A stretch of DNA of 64,000 nucleotides from 40CM-4-68-19 sp036513415 (GCA_036513415.1 DATBZA010000179.1:1-64000), one strand, 5' to 3'; shown: positions 35,839 through 46,366, counted from the first letter of the stretch. Numbers and translations are program-made. The notes: generated by a model not told the origin, from the letters alone.

Positions 35839-36335
35839 TGCCGGGGACCGGCCCCGTGGTCGAGAAAGGTTTGCGGGGACTGGTCGCGCGGGCTTTCGGC
35901 CTCACCGAGGACGCCGTCTACATCGGCATGGGCGTGCTGCTCGCGTTCAGCGCGGTCGCGCTCCTGATCTCCGGCGGCCTGTCGCTGTGGAACGCGACGA
36001 TCCGGGGCGCGCCCTTGGAGGCCGTGATCGGGCTCCTGGATCGCACCCTGCTGGTCCTGATGCTGGTGGAGCTGCTGTACACGGTGCGCGTCTCCTTCCG
36101 GCAGCATGCGCTCCTGCCGGAGCCCTTCCTGATCGTGGGCCTGATCGCGGCCACCCGCCGCATCCTGGTGGTCACCGCCGAGTTTTCCGTCAAGGGCGAA
36201 GCGAACCCGGAGAAATTCAAGGAGGGGATGCTGGAGATCGCCCTCCTGACGTTCATGGTGGTGGCGCTGGTCGCATCCCTGCTCATGCTGCGCAGCAAGG
36301 AAAAGAGCAAGAACGAGCTCGCGATCGCGGGCTGA
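35838..36335 (+). CDS. PsiE-like membrane protein
   Basis: A 165-residue protein resembling the phosphate-starvation-inducible PsiE family: four membrane helices (YIGMGVLLAFSAVALLISGG, AVIGLLDRTLLVLMLVELLY, PFLIVGLIAATRRILVVTAE, MLEIALLTFMVVALVASLLM) with the conserved E-L-L-Y-T pattern after helix 2 and R-R-I-L-V in helix 3. The ATG overlaps the spoVR stop by one nt (TGATG), so it belongs to the prkA operon. The function of PsiE itself is unknown. A second possible reading is a generic four-helix protein. Confidence 0.75.
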   Translation: MPGTGPVVEKGLRGLVARAFGLTEDAVYIGMGVLLAFSAVALLISGGLSLWNATIRGAPLEAVIGLLDRTLLVLMLVELLYTVRVSFRQHALLPEPFLIVGLIAATRRILVVTAEFSVKGEANPEKFKEGMLEIALLTFMVVALVASLLMLRSKEKSKNELAIAG

Positions 36336-36350
36336 TCAGTGCGACGCGGG

Positions 36351-37391
36351 TCAGCGCCAGCGGAACACGCGCAGCGCGGCGATAAAGGTGATCGCGGCGG
36401 TCCCGGCCAGCAGGGCGCACTGCGGCGCGACCGCGCGCAGCCCGCCGCCGTCGATCATCACCGCGCGCAGGGCATCGTTCAGCGCGGTGAGCGGGAGGAC
36501 TCTCAGCAGAGGCTGCACGCCCTCCGGAAAGCGTGCTGTGGAAAAGAAGACCCCGGACGCCACGAACATGGGCAGCATGACCAGGTTGATCAGGCCGCTC
36601 ACCGTCTGCGTGTTCTGCGCCCGCGACGCGACCAGGAGCCCCAGCCCCGCGAACGCCAGGGCACCGAGCAGCGAGATGCCGAGGAGCAGCAGAATCGATC
36701 CCGCGACGCCGACCTGGAAGACGAGGTAGGCGAAGCCGAGCAGGACCGGAAGCTCCATCAACAGGAAGAGCGCCCGCATGACCACGAAGGACCAGAGGAA
36801 CTGTGCCCGCGACATCGGCGTGGCCACCAGCCGCTTGAGCAGCTTCTTGGTGCGCATGTCGACGATGACGTAGCCGACGCCCCACATCCCGGCGGACATC
36901 AGCTGCATTCCCAGGAGCCCCGGGATGAGGAAGTCGATGTAGCGGGAACCGGGCTCGATCACCGGTTTGTCGACCGTGGCCGGAGGGCCGCGGGGATGCA
37001 GCGCCGTATCGGCCAGCGCCCGCGCCAGCCGGCTCTCGGCGCGCGCCGGATCGTAGAGGTACGAAATGGGCGGTCCCGGCAGGACCACGAGGTCGGCCTT
37101 GCCGGTGCGGAGGGCCTCCCGCGCGGCCAGCTCGTCCAGGAGGCGCGGGCGCAGCTGGGCGTCGGCGGCGAGCGCGCGCTCCAGCTCCGGCGACACGACG
37201 GCGACGATGGACGGCTCCGCCGCGCGGTTCCGGAACGCGATGCCCAGGGCGATGGAGAGCAAGAGCGGGAATCCGAAGGTCCAGAATACGGCGCCCGGTT
37301 CCCGGAAGAAGATGCGCAGGCGCGCCAGGGTCAGCTCCCAGAGCGGGGAGCTGACGGGTGCGGACGTCGCGCTCGGACGAGGGGCGTTCAC
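36351..37391 (-). CDS. ABC-2 type exporter permease
   Basis: A 346-residue permease: one N-terminal helix (FWTFGFPLLLSIALGIAF), a long extracytoplasmic domain (about residues 55-155, with TGKADLVVLPGPPISYLYD), then five helices from FLIPGLLGMQLMSAGMWGVG to ALLAGTAAITFIAALRV. The segment RTKKLLKRLVATPMSR is the typical ABC-2 coupling loop. It overlaps its ATPase gene by 4 nt (GTGA). The architecture resembles YhhJ/LinJ-type drug or polysaccharide exporters; substrate unknown. Confidence 0.9.
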   Translation of the reverse strand: MNAPRPSATSAPVSSPLWELTLARLRIFFREPGAVFWTFGFPLLLSIALGIAFRNRAAEPSIVAVVSPELERALAADAQLRPRLLDELAAREALRTGKADLVVLPGPPISYLYDPARAESRLARALADTALHPRGPPATVDKPVIEPGSRYIDFLIPGLLGMQLMSAGMWGVGYVIVDMRTKKLLKRLVATPMSRAQFLWSFVVMRALFLLMELPVLLGFAYLVFQVGVAGSILLLLGISLLGALAFAGLGLLVASRAQNTQTVSGLINLVMLPMFVASGVFFSTARFPEGVQPLLRVLPLTALNDALRAVMIDGGGLRAVAPQCALLAGTAAITFIAALRVFRWR

Positions 37392-38308
37392 TCGCGCAGC
37401 CGCCTTCCGGTGAGGTGCACGAACACGTCTTCCAGGGTGGCATGGTGGGTGGAAAGGCGGGTGAGACCGAAAGGCTCGGCGCGGGCGAGGATCGCCGGCA
37501 AGGCGACGTGAAGCTGCTCGACCGTGAGCGCCATGCCGTCGGCGCTGCGTCTTGCGCCACGGACGGATGGAAGTCGGTCCATCTCCTCCGGCCCCAGCGG
37601 GCGTTCGGTGGCGAGCTCGACCACCTGCTGCCCGCCGAGCGAGGCGATCAATTCCTGAGGCGTTCCCAGCGCGATCACCTTGCCCTTGTCGACGATGGCG
37701 ACGCGATCGCAGAGACGCTCCGCCTCGTCCATGTAGTGGGTGGTGAGCAGGACCGTCCGGCCCCGCGCCTTGAAGCCCAGCACCACGTCCCAGAGCTGCC
37801 GGCGCGACTGCGGATCGAGCCCGGTGGTGGGCTCATCGAGGAAGAGGACGTCGGGATCGCTCACCAGAGCGCAGGCGACGGCCAGCCGCTGCTTCTGCCC
37901 GCCGGAGAGCCGCTCCGTCCAGGAGGTGCGCTTGTCCTGGAGGGCCACCTGCTCGAGCACCTCGTCGACTGGCCGGCCCCGGTCGTAGAAGGAGCGGAAC
38001 ATGCGCAGGTTCTCCTCCACCGTCAGGCGATCGGGCAGGTGCGTTTCTTGAAGGGACACGCCCACCCTCTGGCGGAGGGCGCGCTCGTCGCGCGCCCAGG
38101 CCATCCCGAGCACCTCGACCCTCCCGTCCGTGGGCTCGTTCAGGCCCTCGAGGATCTCCACCGTGGTGGTCTTGCCCGCCCCGTTGGGCCCGAGCAGGCC
38201 GAAGCATTCCCCACTGGCAATCTCCAGATCGAGCCGATCCACGGCGGTGACCTCGCCGTACTGCTTGACCAGCTTCTCGCAGCGAAGCGCCGCAGTCGGG
38301 GAAGACAC
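37388..38308 (-). CDS. ABC exporter ATP-binding protein
   Basis: A 306-residue nucleotide-binding subunit: LLGPNGAGKTTTVEILEGL (Walker A), VSLQETHLPDRLTVEENLRM (Q-loop), RLSGGQKQRLAVACALVSDP (signature), VLFLDEPTTGLDPQSRRQLW (Walker B, D-loop) and LLTTHYMDEAERLCDRVAIV (H-loop). The C-terminal 80 residues form the extra domain found in DrrA/CcmA-type subunits. GTG start at 38308 is 6 nt after the DEAD-box helicase stop, so the exporter may be co-transcribed with it. Confidence 0.95.
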   Translation of the reverse strand: MSSPTAALRCEKLVKQYGEVTAVDRLDLEIASGECFGLLGPNGAGKTTTVEILEGLNEPTDGRVEVLGMAWARDERALRQRVGVSLQETHLPDRLTVEENLRMFRSFYDRGRPVDEVLEQVALQDKRTSWTERLSGGQKQRLAVACALVSDPDVLFLDEPTTGLDPQSRRQLWDVVLGFKARGRTVLLTTHYMDEAERLCDRVAIVDKGKVIALGTPQELIASLGGQQVVELATERPLGPEEMDRLPSVRGARRSADGMALTVEQLHVALPAILARAEPFGLTRLSTHHATLEDVFVHLTGRRLRE

Positions 38309-38314
38309 CAGATC

Positions 38315-40033
38315 CTACCTGCGCCTCGGGCGCGCGACCTCGATGCGGACCGGCTTGTCCTTGAGCGGCTTTCCGCTCGCCGCCACGTAGGCCTCCCGCG
38401 CGTCGGGCCGGATCAGCACGTAGGCGTAGCGCCCCTTGAGATCGACCGCCAGGGCGGTGTCGCGCGGCTGTCCCGCCAGATCGGCGAGGGCGGACATCAG
38501 CGACTCGGCCGTCCAGCCCTGGTCGGCGCCCTGCTCGACGTAGAGCTTCACCCGGTCGGTCGGCGCCTCCGCCTGCAGCCGCGCGGGTGGCGGAGCCGCC
38601 TCGAGCCTGGGCTTGCGGTGGTCCCGGTCGCGCTTGCGGCGCGCCTCCTTCTGCTCCTTCTGCACTTTCTCCACCTGGTGGCTCTCGAGGAGCTTCTCGC
38701 CGGCAGCCCGGATCTGCGCCTTCTCCATCCGGTGGTGCGTGAAGAAGTACCGGAGCGCATACGCCAGCAGCACACGGCCGTCATCGCGCGCCATCAGATC
38801 CTGGGCCAGGGGAAGGAAGGCCTCGAAGGCCACGCCGCTCTGCATCACGTCCCGCAGCTCGCGGATGTGCTTCTCCGTCCAGAGCACGCGGGCCTCGTCC
38901 GGGGTAGGCAGCTTCCGCACCTCGAACTGGATCCCGTACTTCTTCTCCAGCGCCGAGAGCGTGTTCAGCTCCGCGCCGGAGACGAGGCTGATGGCCGTTC
39001 CCTTCTTCCCGATCCGCCCGGTGCGGCCGACGCGGTGGAGATACACCGCTGGATCCTCCGGCAGAGAGTAGTTGAGCACGTGCGAGAGGTCGCTGATGTC
39101 GATTCCACGCGCCGCGATGTCGGTGGCGACCATGAAGCGCACCTCGCCACGCTTCACCTTGGCCATGACCCGCTCGCGCTCTTTCTGCGGCAGATCGCCG
39201 TTGAGCATCTCCGCATCGAGCCCGTTGCGGTTGAGGACGTTCGCCACCAGCTCGGTGTCGGTGCGGAGGTTGCAGAAGATGATGGCGCTCTCCGGGTCCT
39301 CCCGCTCGATCAGGTAGAGCAGGTTCCGCGGCTTCGGATACTGATCGACCAGGTGGTAGAGCACGTTGTGGATGTGCTCCACCGTGAAGACGTCGCCCGA
39401 GAGCAGGATGATCTCCGGGTTGCGCAGGTACTTCTGCGCGAGCTGCTCGATGTCCGGCGGCACGGTGGCGGAGAAGAGCAGCGTCTGGCGATCGTTGGGC
39501 AGATGGTCGAGGATGCGCGTCACTTCCTCGTAAAAGCCGGCGGAGAGCATCTCGTCCGCCTCGTCGAGCACGGCGATGCGCGTGGAATCCAGCTTGAGGT
39601 TGCCGCGGCGGATGTGATCGTAGACGCGCCCGGGCGTGCCCACGATGATCTCCGCCCCTTCGGTCAGGGCGTCGGTCTGCGCGCCCATCCCGGCGCCGCC
39701 GTAGATGGCCGTTACGCGCAGGTCCTTGTACTTGCCCAGGGCTTCGATCTCCTGGGCCACCTGCAGCGCGAGCTCGCGGGTGTTGCAGAGCACCAGGGCC
39801 GAGGCCTTCCGCGTTCCGGCGGCGATGCGCTCGAGCAGCGGGATGCCGAACGCGGCCGTCTTTCCGGTGCCCGTCTTGCTGCGGACGATCAAGTCGCGGC
39901 CTGCGAGAATGGGGGCGAAGACCGCCACCTGCACGGGGGTGGGCGCCGTGTATCCTCGCTCGGAAATCCCCTTGCGCAGCTCGTCGGAGATGGGAAGGTC
40001 CGCGAAGCTGGTGGTGGCAACGTAATCGCTCAT
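38315..40033 (-). CDS. DEAD-box RNA helicase (CsdA/DbpA-like)
   Basis: A 572-residue DEAD-box helicase: FADLPISDELRKGISERGYT with Q motif PTPVQVAVF, VRSKTGTGKTAAFG (I), VGTPGRVYDHI, AVLDEADEML (II), LLFSATVPPDI (III), ATDIAARGIDIS and HRVGRTGRIG (VI). A basic linker (KEQKEARRKRDRDHRKPR) and a C-terminal DbpA-type RNA-binding domain (about residues 495-570; KLYVEQGADQGWTAESLMSA) follow. Such enzymes remodel ribosomal RNA or cold-stabilised mRNA. It is divergent from the rpoH-like gene with a 57-nt shared promoter region. Confidence 0.94.
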   Translation of the reverse strand: MSDYVATTSFADLPISDELRKGISERGYTAPTPVQVAVFAPILAGRDLIVRSKTGTGKTAAFGIPLLERIAAGTRKASALVLCNTRELALQVAQEIEALGKYKDLRVTAIYGGAGMGAQTDALTEGAEIIVGTPGRVYDHIRRGNLKLDSTRIAVLDEADEMLSAGFYEEVTRILDHLPNDRQTLLFSATVPPDIEQLAQKYLRNPEIILLSGDVFTVEHIHNVLYHLVDQYPKPRNLLYLIEREDPESAIIFCNLRTDTELVANVLNRNGLDAEMLNGDLPQKERERVMAKVKRGEVRFMVATDIAARGIDISDLSHVLNYSLPEDPAVYLHRVGRTGRIGKKGTAISLVSGAELNTLSALEKKYGIQFEVRKLPTPDEARVLWTEKHIRELRDVMQSGVAFEAFLPLAQDLMARDDGRVLLAYALRYFFTHHRMEKAQIRAAGEKLLESHQVEKVQKEQKEARRKRDRDHRKPRLEAAPPPARLQAEAPTDRVKLYVEQGADQGWTAESLMSALADLAGQPRDTALAVDLKGRYAYVLIRPDAREAYVAASGKPLKDKPVRIEVARPRRR

Positions 40034-40039
40034 GTTTGC

Positions 40040-40068
40040 TTGAACGCGAAAAAGTTAGCCTGTATAGC
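40040..40068 (+). promoter_or_regulatory. Promoter of the RpoH-like sigma gene
   Basis: TTGAAC (40040-40045), a 17-nt spacer and TATAGC (40063-40068) give a near-consensus housekeeping promoter 22 nt before the ATG at 40091. The region is AT-rich compared with its surroundings. Confidence 0.6.
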
Positions 40069-40090
40069 ACCGCACCTTCCGGGAATACAG

Positions 40091-41211
<1,121 letters not shown>

Positions 41212-41215
<4 letters not shown>

Positions 41216-42099
41216 GCGCGGAGCGCGCCGCGGCCGCGAAGCCGGCCTCCGAGGTGAAAGCGGTCTTGGACGCGAAAGCGGCTGGCCCGAGGGCTGCCCG
41301 CCGGCACCCGTGGCTCGCGCCGCGCATCGCCGTCCCCGTGGCGCTGGCGATCGTCGCCGTGCAGGCGCCCTTCCTCCACGCCCTCCTGCGGGGCGCGGCT
41401 CCCATCGCTGCCGCCGTTCCGTACGAGGACAAGTTCGACCGCGTCACGCTCGGAGAAGCGTGGTGGTCGAACGGCGGCCTCTGGCGGATCGTGGACGGCC
41501 AGCTGTATTCGCCGGGCGTCGGCAACAACCCGCTCTGGCTGAAGGCGCGGCTCCCGCCCGACGCGCGGGTCGAGTTCGACGTCCGCAGCGAAGGGCCGGA
41601 CGGCGACGTGAAATGGGAGATGTACGGAGACGGGCGCAATCATTCCACCGGCTACGTGTTCCTCTTCGGCGCCTGGCGCAACCGCGAGTCGCGCATCTGC
41701 AAGCTCGAGGAGCATGCGCTGACGCAGGACGAAGTCCGCGCGCAGGTCGCGGCGACCGCGCGCCCGTTGCCGCGACAGACAAACCTGGTAGAGATCGTCG
41801 GGGCTCCCTTCGCCCGGTGGAGCGCGCGGCGGGATCTGGAACGCATGGAGAAGGGTGGGTACTGGCAGCGCGACACGCCGTTCGTGGTGAAGCGGAGCGA
41901 CCTGAAAGTCGAGCGCGGCCGCACCTACCACATGGCGGTGACTAAGCAGGGCGGGCGGATCCGCTGGGAGATCGACGGCCAGCTCGCGCTGGAGATGACC
42001 GATCCTGCACCGCTCTCCGGCAAGGGAAACGACCGATTCGGTTTCTCGAGCTGGGCGAACGACACCTACTTCGACAACCTCCGGATCACCTCGCTCTGA
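41212..42099 (+). CDS. Membrane-anchored LamG/concanavalin-like protein
   Basis: A 295-residue protein starting with GTG inside the sigma gene stop (GTGA). A basic, Ala-rich N-terminus, one membrane helix (IAVPVALAIVAVQAPFLHAL, about residues 43-62), then an extracytoplasmic beta-sandwich: PYEDKFDRVTLGEAWWSNGG, LWRIVDGQLYSPGVGNNPLW, and a final GFSSWANDTYFDNLRITSL, the pattern of concanavalin/LamG-like glycan-binding jelly rolls (DUF1961-like). No catalytic acid pair is identified. Coupling to a sigma factor suggests a linked envelope stress function, an inference only. Confidence 0.7.
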
Positions 42100-42117
42100 G
42101 ATCAGCCGCGGAGGACT

Positions 42118-42819
42118 TCAGCTCCCCTGATCCGGCTCGTCCAGCGCGGCCGCTGACTTCTCCTGCGCCTCCTGGGCGGCGCGCTCGTACTCCTCCTGCC
42201 GCGCCGCGATCTTCTCTTTCAGCTCGTCGTCGTCCATCTCCCGCGTTCGCCCGGCCAGCCGCGCTTTTGTCAGCCGCTCCCGATACACCGCGAGCGCCTC
42301 GAGCGGGACCACGAGCGCTGCCATGAGCCCGAGCACCCAGGCCACGTCATTGAGCTGGTAGAGCGCGGCTCCCCGCCAGTGCGGGCCCCATCCGATCGCC
42401 GCTCCGAGGGCGGCGAACGCCGCGGCAAAGACCGGCGGCAGCACGATCTCCAGCTTGCGCTGGCGGGTGATCCCGACGAACAGCCCGATGCTCGCGGCCA
42501 CCGCGGCCACCGGAACCCAGGCGTGCTTCAGCGCCGCGACGGCGGCGCCAGACGCGGTCCCGAGGAGCGCGGCGACCAGCGCTGCCGTGCCCCAGGCCTC
42601 GGCGATCGCCCCGAACATCGTGCCGAGCATGGCGGCGATCACCGCCAAGCTGCCTGCCAGCCAGGGATGCCCCACGCCGCGCAGCCCGAAGAACGTAGCG
42701 GCGAACGCTCCCGCGCCCAGCATCGCCGCGTTCACCGGCCGGTGGCCGCGCGGACCGAGCGCGATGGCCGCGGCGGCGAGCGCCAGGAGCACCCAGGCGA
42801 CCCAGGCAGGCGCGCGCAA
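42118..42819 (-). CDS. Multi-pass membrane protein, unknown
   Basis: About 233 residues with six membrane helices (for example VAWVLLALAAAAIALGPRG, LAVIAAMLGTMFGAIAEAWG, AALVAALLGTASGAAVAALK, AAAFAALGAAIGWG, VAWVLGLMAALVVPLEALAV), followed by a charged C-terminal coiled coil (MDDDELKEKIAARQEEYERA). The start is unclear: no ATG/GTG in the expected place; TTG at 42819 is taken, but CTG at 42855 would include a further amphipathic stretch (HETLQYALDDALRAPAW). No family recognised. Together with the next gene it forms a short minus-strand operon. Confidence 0.65.
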   Translation of the reverse strand: MRAPAWVAWVLLALAAAAIALGPRGHRPVNAAMLGAGAFAATFFGLRGVGHPWLAGSLAVIAAMLGTMFGAIAEAWGTAALVAALLGTASGAAVAALKHAWVPVAAVAASIGLFVGITRQRKLEIVLPPVFAAAFAALGAAIGWGPHWRGAALYQLNDVAWVLGLMAALVVPLEALAVYRERLTKARLAGRTREMDDDELKEKIAARQEEYERAAQEAQEKSAAALDEPDQGS

Positions 42820-42866
42820 AGCATCGTCGAGAGCGTACTGCAGCGTCTCGTGCAGCCGGTGCGTGG

Positions 42867-43244
42867 CTACTTCCCGGCCGTGGCGAAATACATCAGCATC
42901 AGCCCGAGCAGGATCACAAACGCGACCGCCGCGGCGACCGGCCCATGGTCGATGTCGGTGGTGTCGAGCAGATCGGCCGCTTCCATCTTCGCCTGGGCGC
43001 CCGCGTCCTTGCTCTTGAGCACCCGCTTCGCCTCGGCCCGAGCCCCGTGGTAATCGCCCGCGGCGAACAGCTCCCGCGCCTGGGCCAGCTCGGTGGCCTG
43101 CGCTCCGTCGCCGACGCGCTTCGCGTCGGGGATGTACTCTCGCCTCGCCGGCTGGGTGAACAGCTCCGGTGTGACGGGCGCGTCGTTCGCGGTCCCCGGG
43201 ACGGTGTTGCGGGCCGCGGTGCTGGACTGGGTGTTCTGGGCCAT
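42867..43244 (-). CDS. Small C-terminally anchored protein, unknown
   Basis: A 125-residue protein. The N-terminal 40 residues are polar and disordered, the middle is helical (ATELAQARELFAAGDYHGAR, a TPR-like pattern, then LKSKDAGAQAKMEAADLLD) and the C-terminus is one membrane helix (AAAVAFVILLGLMLMYFATA) with only three residues after it, i.e. a tail-anchored topology. Interesting next to ArsA/GET3-like ATPases elsewhere in the window, but no link is shown. Family unknown. Confidence 0.65.
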   Translation of the reverse strand: MAQNTQSSTAARNTVPGTANDAPVTPELFTQPARREYIPDAKRVGDGAQATELAQARELFAAGDYHGARAEAKRVLKSKDAGAQAKMEAADLLDTTDIDHGPVAAAVAFVILLGLMLMYFATAGK

Positions 43245-43356
43245 GTGCCGGCGAAGCTACCCGAGCGTGCCTCCGGTCGCAAGGTGGGAATGCCTGGGCC
43301 ATTCGCGGGTTCTTGCAGTGATCCCGCGTAAATGCGGTTACCCTGACCCTCGCCCG

Positions 43357-44097
43357 ATGCTCTCGCGCCGGACATTGCTTGGAGTTGGGCTCGCCCTTGC
43401 CGCACGCCGCGCGCTGGCCTTCGGCGAGGCCGCCCGCCTCTCGTTTGCGCAAGTCCGCCACCGCGGCCGGTGGGATCCGCGGCCCGACGGGCTCTCCCGC
43501 CTGGCATGGGAAATCGCCAAGCGGACCAGCATCGAGACCTCTCCCGCGATCAAATCGATCGCGCTCGCGGATCCGGAGCTGTTCCGCTACCCGTTCGCGG
43601 TCCTTTCCTCGGACCAGGCGGTCCCGCCGCCGGCCGACAACGAGGTGGCCGAGCTGCGCAGGTACCTCAGCTACGGCGGCTTCCTGCTGTTGGATGACGC
43701 CAGCGCGACTCGCGGCGGCGGATTCGAGCAGTCGGCGCGCCAGATCGTCTCCCGGATCGTTCCGGGCGCGCAGCTCGGGCGCGTTCCACGCGACCACGTG
43801 CTCTACAAGTCGTTCTACCTGCTCGACGGGCCGTCGGGGCGCGTCGCTTCCAGCCCGGACCTGGAAGCGCTCGAGCTGGGCGGACGACTTGCTGTCCTGT
43901 ACTCCGGGAACGACCTCGTCGGCGCGCTGTCCCGCGACTCGCTCGGCACCTGGGAGTTCGAGGTGACGCCGGGGGGGGAGCTGCAGCGCGAGAAGTCCAT
44001 CCGCCTGGGGGTCAACGTAGCGATGTATGCCCTGTGCCTCGACTACAAGGAGGACCAGGTGCACATCCCCTTCATCATGAAGCGCCGGAGGATCTGA
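43357..44097 (+). CDS. DUF4159 domain protein with Tat-like signal
   Basis: A 246-residue protein. The N-terminus MLSRRTLLGVGLALAARRAL has twin arginines and a hydrophobic core, a Tat-type signal. The mature part is the DUF4159 (GATase1-like) fold: LSFAQVRHRGRWDPRPDG, then LADPELFRYPFAVLSSDQAV, EVAELRRYLSYGGFLLLDDA and a C-terminal SIRLGVNVAMYALCLDYKED. Such proteins occur in MoxR/BatA-type clusters with VWA and DUF58 proteins. It is followed immediately by the GATase-like gene; no MoxR or DUF58 gene is in view. Confidence 0.85.
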   Translation: MLSRRTLLGVGLALAARRALAFGEAARLSFAQVRHRGRWDPRPDGLSRLAWEIAKRTSIETSPAIKSIALADPELFRYPFAVLSSDQAVPPPADNEVAELRRYLSYGGFLLLDDASATRGGGFEQSARQIVSRIVPGAQLGRVPRDHVLYKSFYLLDGPSGRVASSPDLEALELGGRLAVLYSGNDLVGALSRDSLGTWEFEVTPGGELQREKSIRLGVNVAMYALCLDYKEDQVHIPFIMKRRRI

Positions 44098-44158
44098 GAT
44101 TCCGGAGAGCGCGTACAACGCGTGGCGCATCACCTCGCTCTCGACGCTTCCGCCCTGG

Positions 44159-46366
44159 GTGCTCGCGCTCGCCGTGGCTGCCCTGGCAGCCGCGGTGTGG
44201 CTCTCCTTCCGCGGATTTCGCTCCGACCCAGCCGGCGCGCGCCGGGTGGCGCTGCTCGGATTCCGTCTGACGGCGGCGCTCCTGGTGCTGGTGCTGCTCC
44301 TCGAGCCGGGCATCGAGCTGCGCGCGGAGAGCCGCGTGCGCGCCCGCGTCGCGCTGCTCTTCGACACCAGCCGATCGATGAAGTTCCCCGCCGGTCCTTC
44401 GGGCCCCTCGCGCGCGGAGGAGCTGCGCCGCTGGGCCACACAGCACCAGGACGATCTCGCGCAGCTCGCCTCCCGGTTCCAGGTGGACGTGTACGGGTTC
44501 GACAAGGAGCTGCAGCCGGCCGATCCCGGCAGGCTTCCCGCCGACCCGCAGGGCGCTTCCACGGACATCCTCGCCGCCCTCGGCGCCGCCGCCTCGGGAG
44601 GCAGCGGCGGCCGCCCGCTGGCCGGACTGTTCGTCGCCAGCGACGGCGCCGACAATGCCGAGCTTTCGCAGGGAGTCTCGCCGGCCGCGGCCGCGGAGCT
44701 GCGGCGGTTCAATGCGCCGGTCTTCGCCCTTCCCGTGGGAGCGCAGGCGCTGAAGGATCTGGCGGTGGAGAAGGTCGCGGTGGACGACTTCGCCTTCGTG
44801 CGCAACCAGGTCACCCTCGACGTGGTGATCGCCGCGCGCGGGTTCGGCTCGACCGACGTTCCGGTGGTGTTGCGGCGCGAAGGCCAGGTGGTCGCGCAGA
44901 AGACCCTCCACATCGACGGAAGCCGGTCGCGCTACGAGGTGAAGCTTTCATTCGTCCCCGACCGGACCGGGAAGTTCGCGTTCACCGTCAGCGTGCCGGT
45001 CTACGAAGGCGAGGCGATCGCCCAGAACAACTCGCGGTCGTTCGTCCTCAAGGTGATCCGGGACCGCGTCCGCGTCCTTCTGGTCGTGGGGCGCCCGTCC
45101 TGGGACGTCCGGTTCCTCAGGCAGCTCCTGAAGAAGGATCCCAACGTCGACTTGATCAGCTTCTTCATCCTCCGGACGCCGGGCGACGATCCCCACAGCT
45201 CGCAGGACGAGCTCTCGCTGATCCCGTTTCCCACCCAGGAGATCTTCCAGGAGCAGCTGAAGACCTTCGATCTTGTGATCTTCCAGAACTTCAACCACCG
45301 CCCCTACCGGATGTCGCAGTACCTCGACGGCATCGCCTCGTACGTTCGCGAAGGCGGCGCCTTCGCGATGATCGGCGGCGACCAGAGCTTCTCCGCCGGG
45401 GACTACGCGGGCACTCCGATCGAGGACGTGTTGCCCGTGACGCTGCTTCCTTCCGGGCCGACGGCGGTGGACGAGACGCCCGCGCAAGTGCGGCTCACCG
45501 ACCCCGGCCGCCGCCACCCCGTCACCGAGCTGGCCAGCAGCGCCGCCCAGAACGAGAGCCTGTGGACGGCCCTGCCCAGGTTGCCCGGCCTGAACACCAC
45601 CGGGCCGCTCAAGGGCGGCGCGCAGACGCTGCTCCAATCGCCGGAAGGGCGGCCGGTGCTGGTGGTCGGCGAGGCAGGCCGGGGCCGCGTGCTCGCGCTG
45701 CTCTCCGATTCGTCCTGGTTCTGGAGCTTCGTGGCCGCGGGAGCCCAGCTGGGCCCGCGCGCGTACGAGACATTCTGGCACTCCGCCATCCGCTGGCTGG
45801 TGCGCGATCCGGCGCTGACCCCGATGCGCGTCACCGCCGAGCGTCCGTCGTTCGAGCCTGGCGGCGAACCTCCGGCGTTGGACGTGCAGGTCCGTGGCAG
45901 CGACTACGGGGCGGCGGGTGGAGCGCAGATCGTGGTCGTGACCTCGTCCGCCACGGACCCGGTTCCCCGTCCCACCGGCGCCGCGATGGCAGGACCGGAC
46001 GGAAACGCCCGCATCGTCCTGCCCCCGTTGCCGGCCGGGGCGTACAAGGCGACCGTCACCGCGAAGCGCGCGGACGGCACCACCATCGGCGAGGCGGAGG
46101 ACGCGTTCGTCGTCGCGCCGGCTTCCCGCGAGCTGATCGAGGCAGCGCCGCGCCCGGACGTGCTCCAGGCGGTCGCCGCGGCCACCAAGGGCCGTGTGAT
46201 CGAGGCGTCCGACTCCCTGGCGACGCTGCCCTGGCGCGATCCCGAGCGCGTCGAGGTCGGACAGCGCACCAGCAAGCCGCTGTGGGACAACTGGAAGGTG
46301 CTGGTGCTGCTCTGCCTGGTGGTGGGCGCGGAGTGGACCCTGCGCCGCCGCTGGGGATACGCCTAG
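44159..46366 (+). CDS. VWA / glutamine-amidotransferase-like membrane protein
   Basis: 735 residues from GTG 44159. In-frame coding continues back to an ATT at 44099 (PESAYNAWRITSLSTLPPWV), so the start may lie further upstream. Two N-terminal membrane helices (VLALAVAALAAAVWLSF; LGFRLTAALLVLVLLLEPGI), a VWA-like part with MIDAS-type DTSRSM (about residue 68) and FVASDGADNAE, extracytoplasmic beta domains, a GATase1-like domain (VLLVVGRPSWDVRFLRQLL; VREGGAFAMIGGDQSFSAGD) and a C-terminal helix (WKVLVLLCLVVGAEWTLRRR). It is the typical partner of DUF4159 proteins. Confidence 0.85.
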   Translation: MLALAVAALAAAVWLSFRGFRSDPAGARRVALLGFRLTAALLVLVLLLEPGIELRAESRVRARVALLFDTSRSMKFPAGPSGPSRAEELRRWATQHQDDLAQLASRFQVDVYGFDKELQPADPGRLPADPQGASTDILAALGAAASGGSGGRPLAGLFVASDGADNAELSQGVSPAAAAELRRFNAPVFALPVGAQALKDLAVEKVAVDDFAFVRNQVTLDVVIAARGFGSTDVPVVLRREGQVVAQKTLHIDGSRSRYEVKLSFVPDRTGKFAFTVSVPVYEGEAIAQNNSRSFVLKVIRDRVRVLLVVGRPSWDVRFLRQLLKKDPNVDLISFFILRTPGDDPHSSQDELSLIPFPTQEIFQEQLKTFDLVIFQNFNHRPYRMSQYLDGIASYVREGGAFAMIGGDQSFSAGDYAGTPIEDVLPVTLLPSGPTAVDETPAQVRLTDPGRRHPVTELASSAAQNESLWTALPRLPGLNTTGPLKGGAQTLLQSPEGRPVLVVGEAGRGRVLALLSDSSWFWSFVAAGAQLGPRAYETFWHSAIRWLVRDPALTPMRVTAERPSFEPGGEPPALDVQVRGSDYGAAGGAQIVVVTSSATDPVPRPTGAAMAGPDGNARIVLPPLPAGAYKATVTAKRADGTTIGEAEDAFVVAPASRELIEAAPRPDVLQAVAAATKGRVIEASDSLATLPWRDPERVEVGQRTSKPLWDNWKVLVLLCLVVGAEWTLRRRWGYA

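Noticed and set aside
37358..40090. Long plus-strand frame upstream of the sigma factor
   Set aside because: Antisense to the ABC and DEAD-box genes; the true sigma gene starts at the ATG with a promoter at 40091.
42118..44913. 931-residue open frame on the minus strand
   Set aside because: Only the C-terminal part beyond 42867 looks like protein; the rest is antisense to the DUF4159 and VWA genes and has Arg/Ser-rich shadow composition.
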